From Clostridiales bacterium (lineage in GTDB: Bacteria; Bacillota_A; Clostridia; Oscillospirales; Oscillospiraceae): a stretch of 8,038 nt of DNA. A model generated the notes under the pieces. It made no database searches. It saw only the letters and a list, made by a program, of their open reading frames with translations, and was not told where the DNA came from. The stretch is taken from NCBI GenBank assembly GCA_019417795.1, contig DXUR01000099.1, forward strand, positions 1 to 8,038, given 5' to 3'. The position numbers were made by a program, and so were the translations under genes. This document shows positions 1-5,396 of the stretch, piece after piece (position 1 is the first letter of the stretch; every line of letters begins with the position of its first letter).

Positions 1-61
1 TCGTCATATTTATTGATTCCATCAACATTTCGTTTTTCACTTTTGCCTCAGATTCCATCAT
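1..61 (-). CDS. Start of an unidentified gene, cut by the window edge
   Basis: The preceding minus-strand gene stops with TGA at 60-58, inside the sequence ATGATGG. An ATG at 61 therefore overlaps that stop by four bases, and a second ATG follows at 58. The frame stays open to the window edge and begins MMESEAKVKNEMLMES. ATGA overlaps of this kind are usual inside bacterial operons, which is the main support for calling a gene here. No strong ribosome binding site is visible, only AGAAGAA immediately upstream, so translation probably depends on coupling to the gene before it. Too little is visible to name a family. Confidence 0.45.
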   Translation of the reverse strand, partial: MMESEAKVKNEMLMESINMT

Positions 62-357
62 TTCTTCTGCAAGAGAAGATGCCGAGCCTCAATGGTAATC
101 ATTGAAAGTTGTGTGCATTTCTTGATTCTGCCATCGGGTACTTCGTCTATGATCATCCAAAGCGAAATTTCAGCCTTGGCGAAGTTGATATGCTCCATGG
201 CTTCCTCTATTCTATAGCATTTTCCGCTCTCGAAAAGGTTATTTAAGAGCTTCCGGAAATCCTGCAATCGCGTTCTATCCATAGCCTTCACAGCCTCCTC
301 TCTGACATTAATATCTGCTTCGTTTACATCTCTACGAGCATCTGTTAATTCAGCCAT
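58..357 (-). CDS. Unidentified 99-aa helical protein, coupled to the gene upstream
   Basis: I do not recognise this protein. It is 99 residues long, highly charged and predicted by eye to be mostly helical, with no signal peptide or membrane segment. The central stretch RLQDFRKLLNNLFESGKCYR looks like an amphipathic helix. The C-terminal half, from about residue 55, alternates hydrophobic and acidic residues. The ATG at 357 was chosen because it overlaps the upstream stop in ATGGCTGA, an 8-bp overlap. A TTG two codons earlier also exists, but GGAG abuts the ATG and no well-spaced Shine-Dalgarno supports either start. Translational coupling to the 212-aa gene upstream is inferred. It overlaps the next gene by four bases, so the three form one transcription unit. 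Confidence 0.65.
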   Translation of the reverse strand: MAELTDARRDVNEADINVREEAVKAMDRTRLQDFRKLLNNLFESGKCYRIEEAMEHINFAKAEISLWMIIDEVPDGRIKKCTQLSMITIEARHLLLQKK

Positions 358-988
358 CTCCAAATATATCGTTGCAGAATTCGCTGAAGTCAGGGTTTGG
401 GGCGGCTCTGAAGGCTTCCCAGTCTGCTTGCGCTTCTGCGAGTGTTTTGAAATTCTTTTCTGGTTCGGCCAATCGATTCCACATCAGCGGCAGATCGTCG
501 ACCTCCAGCATTTCAGGGAACCCCCACAGCATACCGCCTGCCGGTGTTTGCTCGTTTGGATCTGTGCCATACTTGAGACTGTAGAACTTGGCCATGAAGC
601 ATCGGTAGTATCGGTCTTTACATCGTAGCCAGAGGTGTTCGGATTCCACCTTTTCACAACTCATGAAGTACGGCCACTGCCAGGTGTTGAGATGCTCCCA
701 AGCCAGTTTTTCGGCGGTATAGCTCTCTCGGTAGAGCAGGGTCACCTTATCGAGGAAGCGAACCTCCTGATAAGCAACATTGTGGGTGATGTTGTGCTGC
801 CCCGATTGGTATGCGCGGAAGGTTTTGGTGAGTGAAGAGAATCGCTCAGCAAAGCACTTCTCAACCTCGATGGCCTTTATCCACCCTTCCAAGTCCGACA
901 TAGTCCCGAAGTAGGCTTTATCGAAACTGGTGAAGGATGCTGCGGAGTAGTCATCCAGCAGGATTCGATAGTATTGTTGGTCACTCAT
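350..988 (-). CDS. Unidentified 212-aa protein rich in aromatic residues
   Basis: This is a complete gene of unknown family. The ATG at 988 was chosen because GAGG lies seven bases upstream and only two bases separate the start from the stop of the phosphoesterase remnant before it. A frame extension of two codons is possible but lacks a binding site. The 212-residue product is soluble-looking, acidic at its C terminus (ending DIFGDG) and unusually rich in Trp, Tyr and Phe, for example LAWEHLNTWQWPYF near residue 95 and RCKDRYYRCFMAKFYSLKYG near residues 122-141. No catalytic signature, zinc motif, signal peptide or helix-turn-helix is evident. It overlaps the 99-aa gene by eight bases, so the two are probably co-expressed. 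Codon use and an intact frame argue that it is functional even though the gene upstream is broken. Confidence 0.75.
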   Translation of the reverse strand: MSDQQYYRILLDDYSAASFTSFDKAYFGTMSDLEGWIKAIEVEKCFAERFSSLTKTFRAYQSGQHNITHNVAYQEVRFLDKVTLLYRESYTAEKLAWEHLNTWQWPYFMSCEKVESEHLWLRCKDRYYRCFMAKFYSLKYGTDPNEQTPAGGMLWGFPEMLEVDDLPLMWNRLAEPEKNFKTLAEAQADWEAFRAAPNPDFSEFCNDIFGDG

Positions 989-990
989 TA

Positions 991-1461
991 TCATTCCTCT
1001 GCAATTTCGAAGTCGTGGAACAGGAAGTGGAGTTTGTCGACCCGTTTGCTGATGTGCCAGTGGCCACAGTACCAGCGCTCGTAGTAGAGGCGGCTCTCAA
1101 TGTTGTCCAGCCACTTTTCGGTGGAGTCATCTACACTGTCCTGATTGATCATGGGCAGGAAGGCCTCACGGGGGATGTACTTGTATGGACAAGTATGAGA
1201 CAGCACCGTGTCGACTACAAAACCACACTCTTCCATCTTATGCCAGCAGGCTTCCTTGATCTCATCGGAAGGCTGTTCGTCCGGCCACCAATTGAAGCCT
1301 CTCATCAGCCGATAATACTTGTCCACACTGTAGGCACCACCCAACACAAGGTGCGCTCTGCCACCCAGCGTGAAGACCTCACCGTCCCTGGCGAAGAGCA
1401 GCTTGGGATAGGCCTCTTCATCTGGATACTGCCGACGAAAGATTTTCTTTGGGCGCCTCTT
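991..1461 (-). pseudogene. 3' remnant of a calcineurin-like metallophosphoesterase
   Basis: The conceptual product is the C-terminal half of a calcineurin-like metallophosphoesterase. Recognisable segments are YPDEEAYPKLLFARDGEVF, then VLGGAYSVDKYYRLMRG, GFNWWPDEQPSDEI, the metal-ligand SHTCP, and the second histidine motif WYCGHWH near the end. Family members normally begin with a D-x-H motif, GD and GNHE motifs roughly 80-100 residues upstream. Those are absent, and the frame is closed by a TGA at 1464-1462. No start codon with a ribosome binding site precedes the homologous part. It therefore cannot build the di-metal site and should be inactive. The break falls between about 1430 and 1461, where sequence of opposite coding polarity begins. 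Its stop is two bases from the start of the next gene, the original operon spacing. Confidence 0.85.
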
Positions 1462-1463
1462 TC

Positions 1464-1592
1464 ATGACCACGATGTGGAAAGAATTTGAAGCCCACCAGA
1501 GACGAGCAAATGCGATTTGTCGCGCAGAGCAAGATTACAAAGGACACCCTCTCATCGATTTTCTCTGTGATGATTTATTGGACAATCCGTAG
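1464..1592 (+). CDS. Short plus-strand coding scrap, 42 codons, unidentified
   Basis: This plus-strand frame opens with ATGACCACGATG and encodes 42 residues beginning MTTMWKEFEAHQRRANAI and ending in the acidic LIDFLCDDLLDNP before TAG. It lies exactly where the metallophosphoesterase remnant loses its reading frame, and the minus strand here has no sensible frame. Its amino-acid make-up is protein-like rather than that of a random shadow, but no ribosome binding site or promoter precedes it. The frame is also open upstream, antisense to the phosphoesterase remnant. It may be the tail of a gene brought in by an inversion or insertion, or a tiny stand-alone gene. I do not recognise the family. 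Confidence 0.35.
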   Translation: MTTMWKEFEAHQRRANAICRAEQDYKGHPLIDFLCDDLLDNP

Positions 1593-1598
1593 GAAGAC

Positions 1599-1946
1599 TC
1601 AGTACAGTGTCCACCAGTAATCAAACAGGCGGCGGTACTCATTGCCCTTCCTCACAAGGTCGGTGCAGCGGCGAGTTTTCTTTGACGTCAGCCGCTTCAT
1701 CCATCGCTGACAATGGCTGTGCTTCGGATATTTGATGTACTTGCCAGAGTGCAGGAGCGTAGTGCTATCAAAGCCGCAGTCCACATACCCGGCGTGAGGA
1801 ATATAGTATCTCTGGATGATCCGCAAGAGTCGGTCATCCTTCTTCACTCGGTTCTCTCGGGCATACGGTCTACGGCTTTGCTTCTGCTGGGTGGGATTCT
1901 CACTCAGCAAATTGGTGATCTTCTCGTTTAATTCGATTTCTGTCAT
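1599..1946 (-). CDS. 115-aa basic protein of a small mobile-element cassette, function unknown
   Basis: The product is 115 residues and strongly basic in its second half, with segments RLLRIIQRYYIPHAGYVDC, then GKYIKYPKHSHCQRWMKRLT, and a terminal GNEYRRLFDYWWTLY. Proteins with this kind of ending (IKYPK, a basic run, then YRRxxDYxW) look familiar to me from clostridial integrative elements, but no biochemical role is known to me. The basic character would suit nucleic-acid or protein binding; that is inference. The ATG at 1946 was chosen although it has only a weak upstream purine stretch (GGTAAAG). It overlaps the 56-aa gene by 47 bases, and earlier in-frame starts would overlap more. Translation is probably coupled to the upstream genes. 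It is the last gene of the three-gene cassette. Confidence 0.75.
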   Translation of the reverse strand: MTEIELNEKITNLLSENPTQQKQSRRPYARENRVKKDDRLLRIIQRYYIPHAGYVDCGFDSTTLLHSGKYIKYPKHSHCQRWMKRLTSKKTRRCTDLVRKGNEYRRLFDYWWTLY

Positions 1947-2070
1947 AAGCTTTACCATTCGGTACGATGCGCGTAACAGGCGAGATGCCATTCCAGGAGC
2001 CTCGCTGTTTTGCGTTGTACTCCTTTCTTTGCTTTTTGCTCTGCTTATGCAGAGGGACGAGCTTCCTCAT
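1900..2070 (-). CDS. 56-aa basic small protein of the same cassette, function unknown
   Basis: A perfect Shine-Dalgarno, AGGAGGTGA, lies eight bases before the ATG at 2070, which makes this tiny gene convincing despite its length. A GTG four codons earlier sits inside the binding site and is unlikely to be the start. The product begins MRKLVPLHKQSKKQRKEY and continues with RGSWNGISPVTRIVPNGKAY. It is Lys/Arg-rich and has no cysteine or membrane segment. It resembles short basic proteins seen in clostridial mobile elements that carry the same WNGxxPVTRxVPxGK pattern; that comparison is from memory, and the role is unknown. It starts 26 bases inside the 120-aa gene and ends 47 bases inside the 115-aa gene, so the three are stacked and probably translated in step. 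Confidence 0.75.
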   Translation of the reverse strand: MRKLVPLHKQSKKQRKEYNAKQRGSWNGISPVTRIVPNGKAYDRNRIKREDHQFAE

Positions 2071-2407
2071 GTTGTAATTCACCTCCTGACTTCCAGACTG
2101 CCGCTATCTTGTTTTTGAGTCCTTCGCAGAACTGAATATAATCTGTATGACCACGCAGGAGCATCTTTCGAGGTAGTTCATTCATGGCGCTTTCGAAGGC
2201 TCCTGTATCACGCTTTCTGCACTTACAGAAAATTACGCAATAGGGTCCGTCCGGGCAAATGTACTCCTGACCGAACCACACGCGGACTTCATTCTTGACA
2301 AAGAGTTGGTCTGCCAGATAGTCTGTCGTGTCAATGATTGCGTAATAGGAATACAACAGAGAAAACTTTCGGATCGTCCAGTAGTTAAGATTCCGTTCCT
2401 TTTCCAT
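2045..2407 (-). CDS. 120-aa cysteine-containing protein, first gene of the small cassette
   Basis: This is the lead gene of the minus-strand cassette and faces the XRE regulator across about 120 bp. The ATG at 2407 has GAGG nine bases upstream. The 120-residue product opens with a helical, aromatic stretch (NYWTIRKFSLLYSYYAIIDT), followed by RVWFGQEYICPDGPYC and a cysteine cluster (Cys51, 57, 61, 63) that could bind a metal. The rest is a charged helical C terminus. There is no signal peptide or transmembrane helix. I do not recognise a named family, although proteins with this N-terminal pattern seem familiar from clostridial accessory regions. Its place opposite the regulator suggests that the regulator controls it. 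Confidence 0.75.
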   Translation of the reverse strand: MEKERNLNYWTIRKFSLLYSYYAIIDTTDYLADQLFVKNEVRVWFGQEYICPDGPYCVIFCKCRKRDTGAFESAMNELPRKMLLRGHTDYIQFCEGLKNKIAAVWKSGGELQHEEARPSA

Positions 2408-2450
2408 TTGAATGCACCTCGAAAATATAACATTTAGATTACATCGGGCC

Positions 2451-2467
2451 GAAAAGTCTTGCTTTTC
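2451..2467. promoter_or_regulatory. Inverted repeat over the -35 region of the XRE gene, possible operator
   Basis: GAAAAG and CTTTTC form a perfect 6-bp inverted repeat around the 5-bp spacer TCTTG. The repeat covers the proposed -35 hexamer of the regulator promoter. A protein bound here would block that promoter and could also affect the divergent cassette. It differs in sequence from the palindrome at 2495, so it may bind another factor or be chance in AT-rich DNA. Confidence 0.35.
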
Positions 2468-2487
2468 AAAATCAAATAGATTATTCT
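2459..2487 (+). promoter_or_regulatory. Sigma-A-type promoter of the XRE regulator
   Basis: TTGCTT at 2459-2464 and TATTCT at 2482-2487 are separated by exactly 17 bp and lie in AT-rich DNA upstream of the only clear plus-strand gene. Transcription would begin near 2494, directly at the palindrome at 2495-2507. No comparably good promoter was found for the opposite strand in the same gap. Confidence 0.6.
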
Positions 2488-2494
2488 TAAATAC

Positions 2495-2507
2495 TTCCCA
2501 CTGGGAA
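2495..2507. promoter_or_regulatory. Palindrome TTCCCACTGGGAA at the expected start of transcription, candidate operator
   Basis: This is a perfect 6-bp inverted repeat with a single central base, placed between the -10 box and the ribosome binding site of the regulator. A site of this size and position is typical of a dimeric XRE-family repressor that controls its own gene. From here it could also influence the divergent cassette that starts at 2407. Binding by the neighbouring regulator is inferred from position only. Confidence 0.55.
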
Positions 2508-2529
2508 ATCTTGAATGGAGGCGATTGCC

Positions 2530-2880
2530 ATGATGAAGAAGCCTTTTCCGGTCATTGACCCTGTAGCCACCGGCGCAAACATCGTGCGTCTGCGTGAGGA
2601 TCGGGGACTCACTGTCCGAGATCTGCAAACCTACTTTGGCTTTGAAGAGCCTCGTGCCATCTACAAGTGGCAGACTGGCCAAAGCCTTCCGACCGTCGAC
2701 AACCTGTACGCTCTCGGTGCCTTGCTCGATGTAACTATGGATGAGATCCTGGTGCAAACGAGGCCAAAATTGAATATCTTAGTGAATGAGCAGCAGACCA
2801 AAGCAGCCTGCTGCTCTCCGCGTTTTTGGGGTAGATTGACACAGCTATTGGGGGTGCGACGGAAGTCTAAGATCATTTGA
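2530..2880 (+). CDS. XRE-family helix-turn-helix transcriptional regulator
   Basis: The 116-residue product carries a lambda-repressor-like helix-turn-helix at about residues 14-75. It starts with the helix GANIVRLREDRGLTVRDLQ and ends with LPTVDNLYALGALLDVTMDE, the usual last helix of the XRE domain. EEPRAIYKWQTG at residues 39-50 covers the recognition helix. A basic tail of about 40 residues follows, including CCSPRFWGRLTQLL and a Lys/Arg-rich end, with no obvious sensor domain. The start is the ATG at 2530, eight bases after GGAGG. An in-frame ATG at 2515 overlaps that binding site and is unlikely to be used. The gene is divergent from the 120/56/115-aa cassette and sits beside two palindromes, so autoregulation and control of the cassette are likely. 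No T-rich terminator hairpin follows closely. Confidence 0.92.
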   Translation: MMKKPFPVIDPVATGANIVRLREDRGLTVRDLQTYFGFEEPRAIYKWQTGQSLPTVDNLYALGALLDVTMDEILVQTRPKLNILVNEQQTKAACCSPRFWGRLTQLLGVRRKSKII

Positions 2881-2970
2881 ACCATTTGTTGTGCGGGCTG
2901 TGAGTGTTAGGGTTCTGCAAGCAGAACGGCAGCATTCAGTTTCCAGCACGATCATTATGCCTGTTATAGC

Positions 2971-3012
2971 AATAGGATAACCAATCCTATTTTCGCCCGA
3001 TTAGAGGCGAAA
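2971..3012. repeat. Two adjoining hairpins with competing stems
   Basis: AATAGGAT at 2971-2978 pairs perfectly with ATCCTATT at 2984-2991 around a 5-base loop. TTTCGCC at 2991-2997 pairs with GGCGAAA at 3006-3012 around an 8-base loop. AGAGG at 3003-3007 can instead pair with CCTCT at 3014-3018, so the second hairpin has a mutually exclusive partner. There is no long T-run, so a classical terminator is not supported. Confidence 0.5.
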
Positions 3013-3100
3013 TCCTCTTTCGATGGAGATGTAAGTTTGTGCTGAACGGAATATCGAGTTAGCGAGGATCGAAAGACTGCAGTGCGGTGATCGCTGCTTG

Positions 3101-3156
3101 ATACGGAGCTTGACCTCTTCGGTCTCAAGAGGGTTTTATCCTCTCAATATCCGTAT
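3101..3156. repeat. Nested hairpin with closing stem ATACGGA/TCCGTAT
   Basis: ATACGGA at 3101-3107 is the exact reverse complement of TCCGTAT at 3150-3156. Inside it, CCTCTT at 3114-3119 pairs with AAGAGG at 3127-3132 around a 7-base loop. GTTTTAT follows the inner stem directly on the plus strand, so that stem could act as a weak terminator. CCTCTC at 3140-3145 competes for the same AGAGG strand. An outer stem enclosing alternative inner stems is more typical of a folded RNA than of a simple terminator. Confidence 0.5.
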
Positions 3157-3221
3157 ATGGAGCAGTTAAAGACTGCGTGTCTTAAGTATTTATAATCCAA
3201 GACTTTCATCTTGCTTAAAGT

Positions 3222-3246
3222 GTGCAGCACTATAGTTCGTCTGCAC
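3222..3246. repeat. Inverted repeat GTGCAG/CTGCAC with an internal palindrome
   Basis: GTGCAG at 3222-3227 pairs with CTGCAC at 3241-3246 across 13 bases, and the spacer contains the perfect palindrome ACTATAGT. The arrangement resembles a protein-binding or recombination site. No function can be assigned from sequence alone. Confidence 0.35.
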
Positions 3247-3316
3247 CTGAACCGGTCGCCACTCCCTCTTATTCCGTCGCCCCCTCAATAGCTGTGTTCC
3301 CCTTTAAGACAGCAAA

Positions 3317-3964
3317 TCAGGCGGTGGCCTGTTTCACTGCGAAGGCCTCGAAGACATCCGAGAAGGTGTCGTTCACATCGAAGGGGGCTTCATAGGCCAC
3401 CTGGGTATTGACCACTGCCGCATCGATCTGGCCGGAGATCTCGTCGGACTTCTTGCTCAGGTCAGCACACATCTTGCGCACCTTGTTGCGGTCGAAGTTG
3501 ATGGTGACCACCTTCTTCACGTCGCAGCGGTAGGAGACCTGATTACCTTCGTTGTTGAAGCGAAAGCCGGTGCCACCGTTAGGGATCAGCGTTTCGGAGT
3601 TACGCACCTCGGTCATGCGGCGGAACAGACCGGCCAGTTCCTGACGTGTGCTGTTGAGTCCAATCTCGCCGTCGAGACCAGCCTGCAGGTCGAGAGTGGC
3701 CTTTGCCTGGTAGATGGCGGCGCCCAGTTTCTCTTTCTCCGTCATCAGATAGAGCAGGAACTCAGCCACGCAGGTGATTTGTTCGCTGTATTCGGAGGTG
3801 GGCTGGTCGACAGTGACTTCATCCTCGGCCTCGGGCATCACCTTCTTGCGCAAATAGGTGTTCTCGACCTTAGTGATGTTCCGAGAGGAGCTCAGAATGT
3901 CCTGCGCAGTACCCATCAGGGTCTGTAGCTTGTTCTGGAACCGGAATGCGTCTTTCATGTTCAT
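3317..3964 (-). CDS. 215-aa helical protein of unknown function, possibly DIP1984-like
   Basis: The 215-residue product is mostly helical and hydrophilic, with no signal peptide. Helices at about residues 3-40 and 60-115 surround an acidic segment (MPEAEDEV). A Gly/Asn-rich turn near residues 129-141 is followed by the strand SYRCDVKKVVTINFDRNKVR and a last helix that runs into an acidic tail. The order of helical hairpin, turn, basic strand with V-T-x-x-x-D and final helix reminds me of the DIP1984 family, whose function is unknown; this is weak and from memory. The ATG at 3964 was chosen because GAAGGAG lies 11 bases upstream. A TTG at 4048 would extend it by 28 residues and overlap the previous stop as TTGA. 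It is probably co-transcribed with the 67-aa zinc-ribbon gene. A T-rich terminator after it was not seen. Confidence 0.75.
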   Translation of the reverse strand: MNMKDAFRFQNKLQTLMGTAQDILSSSRNITKVENTYLRKKVMPEAEDEVTVDQPTSEYSEQITCVAEFLLYLMTEKEKLGAAIYQAKATLDLQAGLDGEIGLNSTRQELAGLFRRMTEVRNSETLIPNGGTGFRFNNEGNQVSYRCDVKKVVTINFDRNKVRKMCADLSKKSDEISGQIDAAVVNTQVAYEAPFDVNDTFSDVFEAFAVKQATA

Positions 3965-4044
3965 ATAGCAATCAACTCCTTCGTTTGTTGTTTCACTGAC
4001 TTCATAATAATGTGGATTTACGCGTTTGTCATTGAACTGCTGGT

Positions 4045-4248
4045 TCAATCTGCTTGTTTATACTTCTGGGGCTCAGCGACACATTGGTAGAGGATGGCTC
4101 CGCACTGTCGGCAGAGGAGATAGCGAAGGCGATTTCCTGACAGGCCACGCTTGCGGAAGGTGACTAGTGCCTCGCCATGCTGCCAGCCCTCACCAATGTC
4201 ACGAGAACCGCAATACTGGCATTGCGTAACAGGAAGTTTGTTCTCCAT
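4045..4248 (-). CDS. 67-aa zinc-ribbon protein
   Basis: The product has two CxxC pairs, CQYCGS at residues 10-15 and CRQCGA at 46-51, separated by about 30 residues. The linker contains GEGWQHGEALVTFRKRGLSG, so the fold should be a single zinc ribbon. Small proteins with a WQHGEA-like linker and two CxxC knuckles look familiar from clostridial mobile elements, but I know no assigned function; binding to nucleic acid or to RNA polymerase is possible. The ATG at 4248 has AAAGGAG seven bases upstream, an excellent match. An 8-residue longer frame from 4272 reads through that binding site and was rejected. The gene begins 20 bp after the recombinase remnant ends and leads into the 215-aa gene. 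Confidence 0.8.
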   Translation of the reverse strand: MENKLPVTQCQYCGSRDIGEGWQHGEALVTFRKRGLSGNRLRYLLCRQCGAILYQCVAEPQKYKQAD

Positions 4249-4268
4249 GTTGTAGCTCCTTTCTCGGA

Positions 4269-4865
4269 TCATTTCAAGGATTCTTCGATTTCATAGCCAC
4301 CGCCGAAGATGATGGTGAGTTTACCGTCCGAGTGTACTTTAATGCACTCGATCATCTGCCGGACGATGGAGTCATCATATTGATCGCTATTCTGTTCCCT
4401 CTGCTCGATCACCTTCTGGATCTGCTCGAGACGCTCTTGCCGGGACATATCATTGGCTAAGCTGTCCTGGATGGCGGCGATACGGCGGTTAAGCTGCTCA
4501 ATCTGTTCGGAGATTTCTTTAAATTCATCCTCGTTGCTTTCCATATCACCGCCGCTCTGGATTGTCTCGTTGACCAGAGTCATCATGCGCTTGTTAAGCG
4601 TCTCGACTCGTCTGGTGAGCAGGTCAATCTCATCTGAGCCGCCGTTGATGCCGATGGCATCGCCAATGGTGGCTTTCATCAGTGTCAGGTATGTGGACTC
4701 GTTCTCTGCATTGAATCGTTTTAGGGCTCGCACAATGGCGGCGTGGAGGTCGTTTTCTTGAACCGTGATGGAGTTAAGACAGTATTTCTTGCCGTAATCC
4801 AGTCGATTGATGCACCGCCACACGATACGGCACTAGCCGTGGGATGTCCATGTACAACGACGGTA
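4269..4865 (-). pseudogene. C-terminal remnant of a large serine recombinase
   Basis: The sequence encodes the end of a large serine recombinase. It begins in the zinc beta-ribbon with YRRCTWTSHG, then CRIVWRCINRLDYGKKYC, which holds the second zinc cysteine pair. Next is LHAAIVRALKRF, and then a long Glu/Gln/Arg-rich coiled coil from about DLLTRRVETLNKRMM to IEQREQNS. The last segment, MIECIKVHSDGKLTIIFGGG, is the usual C-terminal strand pair. The N-terminal catalytic domain with its Ser nucleophile, the recombinase domain and the first CxxC are missing, so it cannot recombine DNA. A TAG at 4835-4833 interrupts the ribbon, where relatives usually carry a Lys. Upstream the frame continues without a break into the ardA-like gene. 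A GTG at 4823 could start a 184-aa product, but without a ribosome binding site. Confidence 0.88.
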
Positions 4866-5396
4866 GCCTCGCTGGGTAAAGACGCCGCCTTCGGATTCCC
4901 TGGCTTCCCGCCCGATTTTGGCAAAGTCCAGATGTTCATAGATTTTGTCAGGAAGGGTTTCATATTCTGGCATAAAGCCGTTGCCAGCGTAAAAGCGGCC
5001 AAACTGTTCGTCATCGAATACATCGCTGACCACATGGCAACTCTCTGTGCTGTGCGCAAAGTTGATGAGTTCTTTCACGCCAAAGGGTTCCGGTTTTTGC
5101 TCGGCCATCTTCACTAATCCCTCGAAGGCAATGGAATCAACACGGTCGAAGACCGCGAGTTTCTGCGCCAAGGCATTCAGTTCCTCCAACATCGTGTATT
5201 CGTCGAAGTGAGGTTCCAGATATCCGAAGGAGCCATAGTTCAGGATTTCCTGATATACGATCTCTTTTGTGCTCTTGATGCCGATCTCGTCTAAGGCATT
5301 CAAAAGCCGGTAAGGAGAGGCAGGGAGATCGATTTCAGCATACCGGCCATCGGGCGCTCTATTTGAGCCGATGCATGCTCTCATTACACTACGCAA
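4833..5396 (-). CDS. ArdA-like antirestriction protein with a recombinase-derived C terminus
   Basis: The 187-residue, acidic product resembles the ArdA-like antirestriction proteins of clostridial mobile elements. ArdA mimics DNA to inhibit type I restriction enzymes and so protects incoming elements. Supporting stretches are GRYAEIDLPAS near the start, LLNALDEIGI, the ELNALAQKLAVFD helix, LINFAHSTESCHVVSDVFD, and LDFAKIGREARESEGGVFTQRGY near the end. The last nine residues (RRCTWTSHG) match a serine recombinase zinc ribbon instead, so the natural C terminus has been replaced. The TTG at 5396 was preferred because AAGGAGG lies eight bases upstream. The ATG at 5384 fits where relatives seem to begin but is 20 bases from that site. 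The start overlaps the stop of a truncated upstream gene. Function should be retained if the last residues are dispensable. Confidence 0.75.
   Translation of the reverse strand: MRSVMRACIGSNRAPDGRYAEIDLPASPYRLLNALDEIGIKSTKEIVYQEILNYGSFGYLEPHFDEYTMLEELNALAQKLAVFDRVDSIAFEGLVKMAEQKPEPFGVKELINFAHSTESCHVVSDVFDDEQFGRFYAGNGFMPEYETLPDKIYEHLDFAKIGREARESEGGVFTQRGYRRCTWTSHG

Larger units (their letters stand above)
2881..3316. other. Gene-free, hairpin-rich spacer; possible structured RNA or DNA site
   Basis: No frame of credible length or with a ribosome binding site was found on either strand; the longest candidates are about 20 codons. The region instead holds many inverted repeats: 2912-2927, 2971-2991, 2991-3012, 3101-3156, 3162-3176 and 3222-3246, plus the perfect palindromes ACTGCAGT (3076-3083) and ACTATAGT (3229-3236). 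The block 2971-3176 is the densest. It lies between the 3' end of the XRE gene and the 3' end of the 215-aa gene, so both transcripts would run into it. It could be a noncoding RNA, a transcription-end region with alternative stems, or a DNA processing site. I cannot match it to a known RNA family. Confidence 0.5.

Noticed and set aside
937..1467. Long plus-strand open frame
   Set aside because: It is antisense to the metallophosphoesterase remnant and the start of the 212-aa gene, has no ribosome binding site, and its sequence has no protein character of its own.
1305..1547. Minus-strand 80-codon frame across the phosphoesterase break
   Set aside because: Its second half is the phosphoesterase region read out of frame, and the correct frame contains the family sequence.
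2912..2927. GTTCTGC/GCAGAAC hairpin as terminator of the XRE gene
   Set aside because: The stem is perfect but is followed by GGCAGC, with no T-run on the plus strand.
2881..3316. Retron, group II intron or CRISPR array in the hairpin-rich spacer
   Set aside because: There is no reverse transcriptase nearby, no intron domain V-like motif, and no regularly spaced direct repeats; only AAAGACTGC occurs twice, which may be chance.
3965..4048. 28-residue N-terminal extension of the 215-aa protein from a TTG
   Set aside because: It overlaps the previous stop as TTGA, but a GAAGGAG site upstream of the ATG at 3964 gives a better-supported start.
4453..5117. Two plus-strand open frames opposite the recombinase remnant and ardA
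   Set aside because: The opposite strand carries recognisable recombinase and ArdA sequence; these frames are complements of it and lack ribosome binding sites.
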